Source: Solwaraspora sp. WMMD792
GTDB lineage: Bacteria > Actinomycetota > Actinomycetes > Mycobacteriales > Micromonosporaceae
NCBI RefSeq assembly: GCF_029626105.1
Contig: NZ_JARUBH010000009.1
Coordinates: 3,410,001-3,474,000 of the forward strand
Direction: 5' to 3'
DNA length: 64,000 nt
Positions 1 to 7,986 of the stretch are shown in pieces. Position numbers and translations under genes: made by a program. Every line of letters begins with the position of its first letter. The first letter of the stretch is position 1. The notes under the pieces are model-generated. The model made no database searches, was not told where the DNA came from, and was given only the letters and a program-made list of their open reading frames with translations.

Positions 1-1298
1 ATCGCCGCCTGTTGATCGGTGACCAGCACCGACTCCCCTTCCCACGTCGCAACCGCCGCCGCCGCGTGCCGGATCGGCGCGGCCTGTTCACCCACCACCA
101 GCACCCGGTGCACGCCGAGCTCGGCGGCCAACCGGCCGACCTCGGCGTGTCCCTGCTCCTCGTACTCGCCGAGCTCGGCGAGGTAGCCGAGCACTGCGAA
201 GGTCCGCCGACCCGCGCCGAGATCGACCAACGCCCGCAGCGCCGCCGCCGTGGAGGCGGGGTTGGCGTTGTAGGAGTCGTCGATGACGGTGATCCCGTCC
301 GCCCGGTCGAACACGTCCATCCGACGGGTCGAGACCAGCCGGAGCCGGCCGAGCGCGGCGGCCAGCTCCGCCGGGTCGGTCAGCCCCAGTTCGACCGCCA
401 CGGCCGCGGCGAGCAGGCTGTTGCCCACCTGGTGCCGGCCGCTGACCGCGAGCCGCACCGGCGCCGACCCGGCCGGGGTGACCAGCTGGTACGCCGCGCG
501 TCCCCGGGCGTCCACGGTGACCTGCTCGGCACGCACCGTCGCCGCAGGATCCTCCCCGGCCAGCACCACCCGCCCGGCGGTGCGGTCGGCCATCCGCCGT
601 ACCCGGGGGTCATCGGCGTTGAGCACCGCCACGCCGTCGGCCGGCAACGCCTCGACCAGCTCACCCTTTGCGGTGGCGATGGCGTCGACCGAACCGAACT
701 CCCCGATGTGCGCGACCCCGACGTTGATCACCACGCCGATCCGGGGCGGCGCGATCTCGCACAGATGCCGGATGTGGCCGATTCCCCGGGCGCCCATCTC
801 CAGCACCAGAAACCGGGTCTCGGCGTCGGCCTGCAGCACGGTGTACGGGTGGCCGAGCTCGTTGTTGAACGAGCCGGCCGGCGCCACCGTCGGGCCGAGC
901 CCGGCGGCGAGCTGCGCGATCAAGTCCTTGGTCGTGGTCTTACCCGACGATCCGGTCAGGCCGATCACGGTCAGCTGGGGCAGTCGGTCCAGGACCGCCC
1001 GGGCCAGCCGGGCCATCGCGTCGAGCGGGTCGTCGACAAGCACCATCGGCACCGGGGTGGCACCGCCGTCGACGGCGATCGGGCGGGTGCCGAGCACCGC
1101 GACGGCTCCGGCGGCGAGCGCCGCGCCGGCGAAGTCGTGCCCGTCGACCCGCTCGCCGGCGAAGGCGACGAACAACCCACCGGGCCCGATCTTGCGGGAG
1201 TCGAACTCCACCCCGCCGGTGACCCGGCTGGCCGGGTCGGCGTCCCGCAGCCGCCCACCGACCGCCTCGGCCACCTCGGCCAGCGTCATCGTGATCAT
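1..1298 (-). CDS. murF: UDP-N-acetylmuramoyl-tripeptide--D-alanyl-D-alanine ligase MurF (partial, 3' end missing)
   Basis: Cytoplasmic Mur ligase that adds D-Ala-D-Ala to UDP-MurNAc-tripeptide using ATP. About 432 codons are visible; the C-terminal end lies beyond base 1. The N-terminal Mur domain is followed by the P-loop LTGSSGKTTTKDL and, further on, the family segment DSYNANPAS. The ATG at 1298-1296 overlaps the murE stop (ATGA), so translation is probably coupled to murE. It is the last gene visible in the division/cell-wall cluster. Recognition rests on the P-loop, the NANP segment and the gene order. Confidence 0.95.
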   Translation of the reverse strand, partial: MITMTLAEVAEAVGGRLRDADPASRVTGGVEFDSRKIGPGGLFVAFAGERVDGHDFAGAALAAGAVAVLGTRPIAVDGGATPVPMVLVDDPLDAMARLARAVLDRLPQLTVIGLTGSSGKTTTKDLIAQLAAGLGPTVAPAGSFNNELGHPYTVLQADAETRFLVLEMGARGIGHIRHLCEIAPPRIGVVINVGVAHIGEFGSVDAIATAKGELVEALPADGVAVLNADDPRVRRMADRTAGRVVLAGEDPAATVRAEQVTVDARGRAAYQLVTPAGSAPVRLAVSGRHQVGNSLLAAAVAVELGLTDPAELAAALGRLRLVSTRRMDVFDRADGITVIDDSYNANPASTAAALRALVDLGAGRRTFAVLGYLAELGEYEEQGHAEVGRLAAELGVHRVLVVGEQAAPIRHAAAAVATWEGESVLVTDQQAA

Positions 1299-2884
1299 GC
1301 CTGCCTCACCAGTGCCGGGAACCGGGCGGTCAGTGACGCCGCGAGCTCCACCCGGTCGTCGAACGGCTGGACGTCGCCGTCGATCTCCTGTCCCTGCTCG
1401 TGGCCCTTGCCGAGCAGCGCGACCACGTCGGTGGGCCCGGCCAGGCGGACCGCCTCGTCGATCGCCGCCCGCCGGCCGGCGACCTCCACCACCTCGGCTC
1501 CGGCGACGCCGTCGGCCCCGTGGCGTACCTCGGCCCGGATCGCCGCCGGGTCCTCGGTCCGCGGGTTGTCGTCGGTGACGATCACCAGGTCGGCGCCGCG
1601 GGCGGCGGCGGCGCCCATCGTCGGACGTTTGCCCCGGTCCCGGTCGCCGCCGGCGCCGATCACACAGATCAGCCGGCCCCGCCGGGAGTCGGCGAGGCCG
1701 CGCAGCGCGGTCAGCACGGCGACGATAGCGTCCGGCTTGTGCGCGTAGTCCACCACGCCGAGCACCGGGCCGGGGGCGGTGACCTGTTCCAACCGGCCGG
1801 GTACGCCGGGGCAGTCGGCCACTCCGGCGGCGGCCGTGGCCGGATCGACGCCGAGCGCGACCAGGGTCGCGATGGCCAGCAGCGCGTTCGCCACGTTGTG
1901 CCGCCCCGGCAGCCCGACGGCGGCCTCGATGGAGATCCCGTCCGGGCCCAGGGCGATGAAGTGTTGCCGGTAGCCGTCGTCGCTGACCGCCGCAGCCCGC
2001 CAGGTGGCGGCGGCGTCCCCGGCGGCCGAGTAGGTGACCGTGTGCGGACGACGCAGCGGTTCCAGGGCCGGGTCGTCGTGGTTGAGCACCTCGACCGCGC
2101 AGCGGCCGTCGAAGAGCCGGGCCTTGGCGGCGAAGTAATCGGCGGCGTCGGCGTGAAAGTCGAGGTGGTCCGACCCGAAGTTGGTGTAGCCGCCGACGGC
2201 GAACCGCACACCACCGACCCGGTCCAGGGCCAGCGCGTGGCTCGACACCTCCATCACCACGCTGGCCACGCCGTGCTCGCGGGCCACGGCCAACATCGCG
2301 TGCAGGTCGGTCGCCTCGGGGGTGGTCCGCACGCTGGGCACGACCAGTTCGCCGAGGCGGGTCTCGACCGTGCCGATCAACCCGGTCGACTGGCCGGCGG
2401 CCCGCAGTCCCGACTCGACCAGGTACGCGGTGGAGGTCTTGCCGGCGGTGCCGGTCAACCCGATCATGGCCAGGTGCCGGGTCGGCTCGCCGTAGACGAC
2501 CGCCGCGACCCGGCCCAGTACGGTCCTCGGCTCGGGGACCACCAGGGCGGGCAGTCCGGCTTCCGCAGCCGCCGGGGCGCCGGCCGGATCGGTGAGCACG
2601 GCCACCGCGCCTCGGGCACCGGCGTCGGCGACGAACTCGGCGCCGTGCCGGCGGGCCCCGGGCAGCGCGGCGTACAGGTCACCGGGCCGGACGTCGCCGC
2701 TGGCGTGGGTGATTCCGCTGATCAGCGGGGCTGCGGCGGTCGGTGGCGGCACCGCCAGCGACGCGGCGAGCTCCGCGAACGGAATCGGACGATTGGTGCG
2801 GGGTCGTGGATTGCCGGGCACGGCGCTAGACCCTACCCGGTCCGCGGTCCGGGCCCGCGCAGCGGCGTACCGGTCGCTCCGCAT
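1295..2884 (-). CDS. murE: UDP-N-acetylmuramoyl-tripeptide synthetase MurE, meso-DAP type
   Basis: Cytoplasmic ATP-dependent ligase that adds the third residue of the peptidoglycan stem peptide. The 529-residue product has the P-loop TGTAGKTS (about 144-151), a middle ligase domain, DNPR at 439-442 and GKGHE near 493. In this family DNPR goes with meso-diaminopimelate as substrate, which fits an actinobacterial wall. The first 30 residues are poorly ordered (many R, A, P), so a start further in is possible; the ATG at 2884 gives the longest frame. It starts 54 bp after ftsI and overlaps murF by 4 nt. Confidence 0.95.
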   Translation of the reverse strand: MRSDRYAAARARTADRVGSSAVPGNPRPRTNRPIPFAELAASLAVPPPTAAAPLISGITHASGDVRPGDLYAALPGARRHGAEFVADAGARGAVAVLTDPAGAPAAAEAGLPALVVPEPRTVLGRVAAVVYGEPTRHLAMIGLTGTAGKTSTAYLVESGLRAAGQSTGLIGTVETRLGELVVPSVRTTPEATDLHAMLAVAREHGVASVVMEVSSHALALDRVGGVRFAVGGYTNFGSDHLDFHADAADYFAAKARLFDGRCAVEVLNHDDPALEPLRRPHTVTYSAAGDAAATWRAAAVSDDGYRQHFIALGPDGISIEAAVGLPGRHNVANALLAIATLVALGVDPATAAAGVADCPGVPGRLEQVTAPGPVLGVVDYAHKPDAIVAVLTALRGLADSRRGRLICVIGAGGDRDRGKRPTMGAAAARGADLVIVTDDNPRTEDPAAIRAEVRHGADGVAGAEVVEVAGRRAAIDEAVRLAGPTDVVALLGKGHEQGQEIDGDVQPFDDRVELAASLTARFPALVRQA

Positions 2885-2938
2885 CGCGCGGCGTTTCGTC
2901 CGTACGGATGAGTCCCGAACGTTGGTCGGGACGGACCG

Positions 2939-5218
2939 TCACGGGTGCACCACGAACTCGGGTGGCTCGGTGCCGGTCGGCGGAACCCGGTAGTGCAGCA
3001 GGGTGAAGCGCATCATGTCGCGGAACGCCGGGGCGGCGACGTCCCCGCAGCCACCACCGGGGGTGTGCGACACCACGGCGATCACGTAGCGCGGGTCGTC
3101 GGCCGGCGCCATGCCGATGAACGACGTCACCTCACCGGGGGCGACGGAGCCGTTGACGATCCGCCGACCGGTGCCGGTCTTGCCGGCCACCCGGTAGCCG
3201 GGGACCGCCGCCGCGGTGCCGGTGGCACCGGGGATGGTGGTGACGCCTTCCATGATCCTGCGCAGCGCGGCGGCGTTGTCGGCGCCGAGCACCCGGCGGG
3301 CGGTCGGCTCCTCGGTCGGGGTGCGCTGCCCGTGCTCGTCGACGATCTCCCGGACCAGACGGGGCGGTACGTAGACGCCGTCGTTGGCGATCGCCGCGTA
3401 CGCGGCGGCCATCTGCAGCGGGGTGGCGTCGACGCTGTGCCCGAGCGGCACCGACCCGTACGACGAGGCGCTCCACTCGTCCAGCGGCAGCACCCGGCCG
3501 CTGGCCTCGCCGGGCAGTCCGACACCGGTCGGGCTGCCCAGACCGAACGCCTGCTGGTACGCATGCAGCCGCTCCGGCCCGAGCTGGTCGGCGATCTTGA
3601 TCGTGCCGACGTTCGACGAGTAGGCCAGCATGCCGGCCAGGCTGGTCGCGACACCCGCCTCGATCGGGCGGGTGTCACGGAAGGTGGTGTCGCCCTTGCG
3701 GATCGTCGGACCGAGGTCGAGTGTGGTGTCCGGCTCGATCAGCCCTTCCTCCAAGGCCGCGGCGAGCACCAGCGGCTTGTGCACCGAGCCGGGTTCGGCG
3801 GTGAAGGTGGTGGCGATGTCCTGCCGGTCGGACGGGTCGCTGGACCATGCGTCGGCGGCGTTGTAGGTGGGCTCGCTGGCCTGGGCGAGCACCTCCCCGG
3901 TACGCGGGTCCAGTACCACCGCGGCGGCCACGCTGGCGGTGCACTGCTCCAGCGTCGCGCTGAGGATGCGTTGCACCTCGTACTGCAGGTCCCGGTCGAT
4001 GGTGAGCACCAGCGAACTGCCGGGCTGCGGCTCGGTCTCCTGCCGGTAGCCGCCGGGAATCTCGGCCAACCGCAGGTCACGGTTGCCCTGCTCGGCGATC
4101 CGCTGCCCGTTCACCCCGCGCAGCACCTCGTCGTAGCGCGCCTCGAGGCCTTCCAGCCCGTTCATGTCCAGGCCGACGAAGCCGAGCAGGTTCGCGGCCA
4201 GGTCGTTGCCGGGCACCTCGCGCCGTTCGTCGTAGTCCACCCCGATGCCGGCCAGTTCGAGATTCATCACCTGTTCGGCGAGTTCGACGTCCACCCCGCG
4301 GGCCAGGAACTCGAACCGCGACTCCTGCCCGTCCGGGCGGGTCTGCGGGACCAGCCGCTCCAGCAGTGTGGAGCGGGGGATGCCGAGCAGCGGTGACAGC
4401 GCCTCCGCCGTCGCCTGCGGATCCTCGACCAGGACCGGGTCCGAGTAGACGAACCGGGCGGCGACGCTGTGTGCCAGCACCGCCCCGGTGCGGTCGTAGA
4501 TGCTGCCCCGGGGGGCGGGCACGACGACCGGTGCGCCGACCCGGTCCCAGACGCCGCCGTCGGCGTACGCCGGGGCGTCGACGACCTGCAGCACGATCAG
4601 CCGGATCCCGATCACCACGAACATGGTCAGGGTGAGGAAGGTGCCCAGCCGCAGCCGGCGCCGGGGGTCGGCCAGCCGGGGCAGGGTGGCGGGCCGCCGT
4701 GGGCGGCCCCGGGTGCCCTGTCGGGCCGGGCCCGGGGCACGCCGGGCGGAGCCGGACGACGCCTGCCGGGACTTGCCGGCCGACCCGGCACGGCCGGTGG
4801 TCGACCGGCGGCGGTCGGAGTCGGCTCCGCGCCGCGCTGCCCGGTCCGGGTCGACGTCGCGGCGTGCCCTCCGGTCCGGGTCGACGTCGCGGCGCGACGT
4901 GCTCCGCCGGTCGGCGTCGCGACGTGGTCCGGTACCCGGTTCGGTGCCCCGGTCGCCGGGGTCCGCCGAGCCGGTCCGGGCCGGCGACCGACCGCTGGTG
5001 GCCCGACCCCCGTCGAGCACCTGCAGCGCGGGCCGGAACGGATCCCGGCTGCGTTCGGCACGGCCGGTACGGCGTTGCTCGGCCGACTCGCGCACCGTCC
5101 GACCCCGGGGGGTGTAGGCACGGGCGTCGGCGATCCCGCCGATCGGGCCGGGTTCACCGACGCCGCCGCGCCGGGATCCACGTGGATCCCGGCGCGGCGG
5201 ATCGGAACGGTCAGCCAC
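2939..5218 (-). CDS. ftsI: Septal penicillin-binding protein FtsI (PBP3), class B transpeptidase
   Basis: Membrane-anchored D,D-transpeptidase that cross-links septal peptidoglycan during division. The product is 759 residues: a very long basic, low-complexity cytoplasmic tail (about 1-190, with RRDVDPD-like repeats), one transmembrane helix (about 192-212), a PBP dimerisation domain, and the transpeptidase domain with SVHK (478-481, active Ser478), SSN (534-536) and KTGT (680-683). The tail is longer than in many homologues. The GTG at 5218 lies 5 nt after the ftsL stop, with a GGGGGAG ribosome-binding site inside the end of ftsL. Codons 7-19 sit in a 38-bp perfect palindrome. Confidence 0.95.
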   Translation of the reverse strand: MADRSDPPRRDPRGSRRGGVGEPGPIGGIADARAYTPRGRTVRESAEQRRTGRAERSRDPFRPALQVLDGGRATSGRSPARTGSADPGDRGTEPGTGPRRDADRRSTSRRDVDPDRRARRDVDPDRAARRGADSDRRRSTTGRAGSAGKSRQASSGSARRAPGPARQGTRGRPRRPATLPRLADPRRRLRLGTFLTLTMFVVIGIRLIVLQVVDAPAYADGGVWDRVGAPVVVPAPRGSIYDRTGAVLAHSVAARFVYSDPVLVEDPQATAEALSPLLGIPRSTLLERLVPQTRPDGQESRFEFLARGVDVELAEQVMNLELAGIGVDYDERREVPGNDLAANLLGFVGLDMNGLEGLEARYDEVLRGVNGQRIAEQGNRDLRLAEIPGGYRQETEPQPGSSLVLTIDRDLQYEVQRILSATLEQCTASVAAAVVLDPRTGEVLAQASEPTYNAADAWSSDPSDRQDIATTFTAEPGSVHKPLVLAAALEEGLIEPDTTLDLGPTIRKGDTTFRDTRPIEAGVATSLAGMLAYSSNVGTIKIADQLGPERLHAYQQAFGLGSPTGVGLPGEASGRVLPLDEWSASSYGSVPLGHSVDATPLQMAAAYAAIANDGVYVPPRLVREIVDEHGQRTPTEEPTARRVLGADNAAALRRIMEGVTTIPGATGTAAAVPGYRVAGKTGTGRRIVNGSVAPGEVTSFIGMAPADDPRYVIAVVSHTPGGGCGDVAAPAFRDMMRFTLLHYRVPPTGTEPPEFVVHP
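5163..5200. repeat. 38-bp perfect palindrome just inside ftsI
   Basis: Left arm CCGCCGCGCCGGGATCCAC (5163-5181) is followed directly by its exact reverse complement (5182-5200), with no spacer. It covers codons 7-19 of ftsI, 15 nt after the start codon. In mRNA it can fold into a very stable GC-rich hairpin next to the ribosome-binding site; as DNA it is a perfect dyad. Whether it has a role is unknown. Confidence 0.9.
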
Positions 5219-5223
5219 CCGGC

Positions 5224-5802
5224 TTACTCCCCCGCCCCCTGCTGCGAGCTGGTGATGGCCGGCTCACCGGTGGCCGGCTGCGGTACGCCGATGATCCGTC
5301 CGTCCGGCAGCCGGATGAACGCCGGCGGACCGGACTCGACCAGGCCGAGCTTGCGTGCCTGAGCGGCCAGGTTGTTCGGCGCCTCGTACTGCGCGATCTC
5401 CTTCTCCAGCTGCTGCTCCTGCAGATCCAGGTTCGACTGCTGCTGCTGCAGGGTGCCGATCCGCACCGCGTTCTCGTTGATCTTGGTGTTGACCAGCAGC
5501 ACACCGAGCACCCCACCGACGACGACCACCAGGATCATCGCGATGAACGGTGCCCGGGGCACCGACACCGGTGCCGGCGGTGCGACCCGCAGTCGCGGCG
5601 GCGCCGGCTCCGCCGAGCTGTCCCAGACCCGGACCGAGTCCTGAGTCGTGGGCTGCTCCTGCAGCGCCGCGCTGCCCTGGGTCACGTAGCCCCCTGACGG
5701 GTTGCTGCGCCGCGCCGCGGTCCGGCCCCCCGACCGCGGTGCGCCCACCCGGGCGCCGCGCTGACCGACCTGCCCCGAGCGGTCGCGCTTCTCGACGTTC
5801 AT
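5224..5802 (-). CDS. ftsL: FtsL-like cell-division membrane protein (septum formation initiator type)
   Basis: Small single-pass divisome protein. The 192 residues comprise a basic cytoplasmic N-terminus (1-85), a transmembrane helix around APFIAMILVVVVGGVLGVLL (about 84-103), then a coiled coil rich in Gln, Leu and Glu (about 105-145) and a short extracytoplasmic tail. This topology and its place between rsmH and ftsI match FtsL, which partners FtsB/FtsQ and activates FtsI/FtsW. Sequence conservation in this family is low, so the name rests on position and topology. The ATG at 5802 is preceded directly by AGGGGAG, 11 nt after the rsmH stop. Confidence 0.8.
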   Translation of the reverse strand: MNVEKRDRSGQVGQRGARVGAPRSGGRTAARRSNPSGGYVTQGSAALQEQPTTQDSVRVWDSSAEPAPPRLRVAPPAPVSVPRAPFIAMILVVVVGGVLGVLLVNTKINENAVRIGTLQQQQSNLDLQEQQLEKEIAQYEAPNNLAAQARKLGLVESGPPAFIRLPDGRIIGVPQPATGEPAITSSQQGAGE

Positions 5803-5813
5803 CTCCCCTCCCC

Positions 5814-6947
5814 CTACTCCTTCTCGTCACGACCCCGATCGTGACGTCTCCGCCGGCCGGCTATCCCGTCCGGTGTGGATGGCCCGGACGCCGCCGCGTC
5901 GGGCCGGTGTGGTGCTGTCCCCGGGTGGGGCCGTTCGCGGGCGGCCCCACCCTTTCCCCGCCCGGCGGTGCCGGCACTGCGCACCGCCGCCTGTCCGATG
6001 TGCTCCGCCGCGCGCAGCCGTACCGACGCCGCCCGCGGGTTGGCCGCGATCTCCGCCTCGCCAGCCTGCTCGGCACCCCGGCCGAGCAGCCGCAGCGTCG
6101 GGCCGGTGCCCGGCAGCTCGACCGGCAGCTCCACCGGCGCGGTGCTGCGCGCCCGGCCAGCCAACGTCTGCTTGGTGATCCGGTCCTCCAGCGAGTGGTA
6201 GGACAGCACCACCATGCGGCCGCCGACGTGCAACGCGTCCAGCGCGGCCGGCAGCGCCCTGCGGAGCACCGCCAGCTCCTCGTTTACCTCGATACGCAAC
6301 GCCTGAAACGTCCTCTTCGCGGGGTTTCCCCCAGTTCTTCGAGTAGCCGCCGGCACCGCCGACTCGACCAGTTCGGCCAAGCGCGTCGACGAGGTGATCG
6401 GCTGCCGCTGCCGCTCCCGCACGATCGCCGAGACGATCCGGCTGGCGAACCGCTCCTCGCCGTACTCCCGCAGCACCCGGACCAGGTCCCCCGGGGGGTA
6501 GCCGTTCACGATCTCCTCGGCCGTGGTCCCCCGCCCCTGGTCCATCCGCATGTCCAGGGCGACGTCCCGGGAGTAGGCGAACCCGCGCTCGGGCGCGTCG
6601 AGCTGCAGTGAGGACACCCCCAGATCGAACAACACGCTGTCCACCCCGGACAGCTCGAGCTGGTCAAGGACCTCGGGCAACTCGTCGTAGACCGCGTGGA
6701 CCAGATGGACCCGGTCGGCGAACCCGGCCAGCCTCGCCCGGGCGTGTGCCAACGCCTCCCGGTCCCGGTCCAGCCCTACCAGGGTGACCAGCGGGAACGC
6801 CGCCAGCACCGCATGGGCGTGACCGCCCAGGCCGAGAGTCGCGTCGACATGCACGGTCGGCCGGTCACCGCGGTCCAGCGCGGGGGCGAGCAGCTCGAGA
6901 CACCGCTCGAGCAGCACCGGTACGTGCGTACCGCGAAGCTCCCCCAT
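5814..6947 (-). CDS. rsmH: 16S rRNA (cytosine(1402)-N4)-methyltransferase RsmH (MraW)
   Basis: SAM-dependent methyltransferase that modifies C1402 of 16S rRNA in the ribosomal P site. The 377-residue product begins [20 protein letters not shown] and carries the SAM-binding segment [15 protein letters not shown], then [11 protein letters not shown], and the family segment [13 protein letters not shown] near residue 250. The last ~60 residues are a Pro/Arg/Ala-rich extension beyond the usual core. ATG at 6947 has GGGGG six nt upstream. It follows mraZ after a 265-bp gap that contains a hairpin (7075-7100). Confidence 0.95.
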   Translation of the reverse strand: MGELRGTHVPVLLERCLELLAPALDRGDRPTVHVDATLGLGGHAHAVLAAFPLVTLVGLDRDREALAHARARLAGFADRVHLVHAVYDELPEVLDQLELSGVDSVLFDLGVSSLQLDAPERGFAYSRDVALDMRMDQGRGTTAEEIVNGYPPGDLVRVLREYGEERFASRIVSAIVRERQRQPITSSTRLAELVESAVPAATRRTGGNPAKRTFQALRIEVNEELAVLRRALPAALDALHVGGRMVVLSYHSLEDRITKQTLAGRARSTAPVELPVELPGTGPTLRLLGRGAEQAGEAEIAANPRAASVRLRAAEHIGQAAVRSAGTAGRGKGGAARERPHPGTAPHRPDAAASGPSTPDGIAGRRRRHDRGRDEKE

Positions 6948-7074
6948 GTCGACCCCCAGTGGCCTGCCTGCCGTGTCGTGCCCGGTTGCTGCGTTGCCGC
7001 TCGTCGTACCGCCAGATCCCCATCCGCTCTACTCCCGCCCACCGCCCGTGCCGGACCGGTGCTCGAAACACGCG

Positions 7075-7100
7075 CCTGGCGCCGGGGAAGTGGCGCCAGG
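7075..7100 (-). ncRNA. Candidate mraW-leader RNA hairpin
   Basis: On the minus-strand transcript, CCTGGCGCC is followed by the loop ACTTCCCC and then the exact complement GGCGCCAGG: a 9-bp perfect stem with an 8-nt pyrimidine-rich loop, 127 nt ahead of the rsmH start in the mraZ-rsmH gap. A structured 'mraW RNA motif' has been described in actinobacteria upstream of mraW/rsmH, and position and form fit it. I recall but cannot confirm that the published motif has a conserved loop of this kind. Confidence 0.55.
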
Positions 7101-7212
7101 TGCGGGAGCGGCTGGAGATCTCGCAGTACGTCGGACGACCGGTGCCGACCGGCGGCTCTCGCGTCAGCCACCGACACCCGACGAGACGTCGGGCGGTCGA
7201 CCATCCGTTGCC

Positions 7213-7644
7213 CTACAGTCCGCCGGGCAGCACCCCCTCTTCGATGTCCGCGAAGTCGTCCTCGCTATCGGAGAGGTATGTCTCCCATGCCTGCTTGTCC
7301 CAGATCTCCACCCGGCTGCTCGCCCCGATCACCACGAGGTCGCGGCCGAGCCCGGCGTACTCCCGCAGATGTGCCGGGATCGTCACCCGGCCCTGCTTGT
7401 CGGGCACCTCGTCATGCGCACTGGCGAAGAAGACCCGGCTGTAGGCCCGCGCCGCCTTGTGCGTCATCGGTTGCTCGCGCAACTGCTCGGCGATCCGCTG
7501 GAACTCCGGCGTCGGGAACACGTACAGACAGCGTTCCTGTCCCTTGGTGATCACGACACCTCCCGCCAGCTCGTCCCGAAACTTGGCTGGAAGGATCAAC
7601 CGGCCCTTTTCGTCCAGGCGCGGAGTATGGGTGCCGAGAAACAC
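7213..7644 (-). CDS. mraZ: Transcriptional regulator MraZ
   Basis: DNA-binding regulator of the division/cell-wall cluster, made of two AbrB-like SpoVT/MraZ modules. The 143-residue product starts [15 protein letters not shown]-like, with the second module at [22 protein letters not shown]; both carry the expected D-x-K/Q-G-R turn. I chose GTG at 7644 because it gives the typical length and start, and has GGGGGG seven nt upstream; the longer frame from an ATG at 7674 would add ten residues without precedent. Its own promoter contains repeats that it probably binds, so autoregulation is likely. Confidence 0.92.
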   Translation of the reverse strand: MFLGTHTPRLDEKGRLILPAKFRDELAGGVVITKGQERCLYVFPTPEFQRIAEQLREQPMTHKAARAYSRVFFASAHDEVPDKQGRVTIPAHLREYAGLGRDLVVIGASSRVEIWDKQAWETYLSDSEDDFADIEEGVLPGGL

Positions 7645-7720
7645 GGCCCAACCCCCCTTGCCCTTGTACGGCATTCGCGGTGCCGCATCCCCCGGGGCCG
7701 GCGGGCCCTCCCGGCCCCGC

Positions 7721-7760
7721 CATCGCGCCCCACTCTACTCCACTTCCCTCCACCTGCAAC
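7721..7760 (-). promoter_or_regulatory. mraZ promoter with MraZ-box repeats
   Basis: On the minus strand three GTG(G)-type motifs recur every 10 bp: GTGGAGGGAA, GTGGAGTAGA, GTGGGGCGCG (plus-strand CAC at 7751, 7741 and 7731), with a weaker fourth copy, ATGG, at 7721-7723. They lie within a plausible promoter: -35 TTGCAG (7759-7754), 16-bp spacer, -10 TAGAGT (7737-7732). Ten-bp-spaced GTG/TGGG repeats are the known architecture of MraZ operators. Confidence 0.75.
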
Positions 7761-7986
7761 CAGAATCGCGACCGAAACACGCCCAATTCACCGACAAAAC
7801 CGCACGTCAGCGGGGGTGGTGCCGAGTGGAGGGCGGGCGGGCGCCGGTCCGCTTTCCGACAGCGCGACATCGTTCTCTCCCGTCCGGCTCCCGTCCGGCG
7901 CGGACACCGACACCGCCCGCAGCGACGATGGCAAGGGCTGTCCGCTCCCGATGGCGGCAGCGGCTGTCGCTTCCGATGGCGGCCCG

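Noticed and set aside
12-1748. Long plus-strand open frame antisense to murF and murE
   Set aside because: It reads Arg/Gly/His-rich low-complexity sequence and mirrors the third-codon-position GC of the real minus-strand genes.
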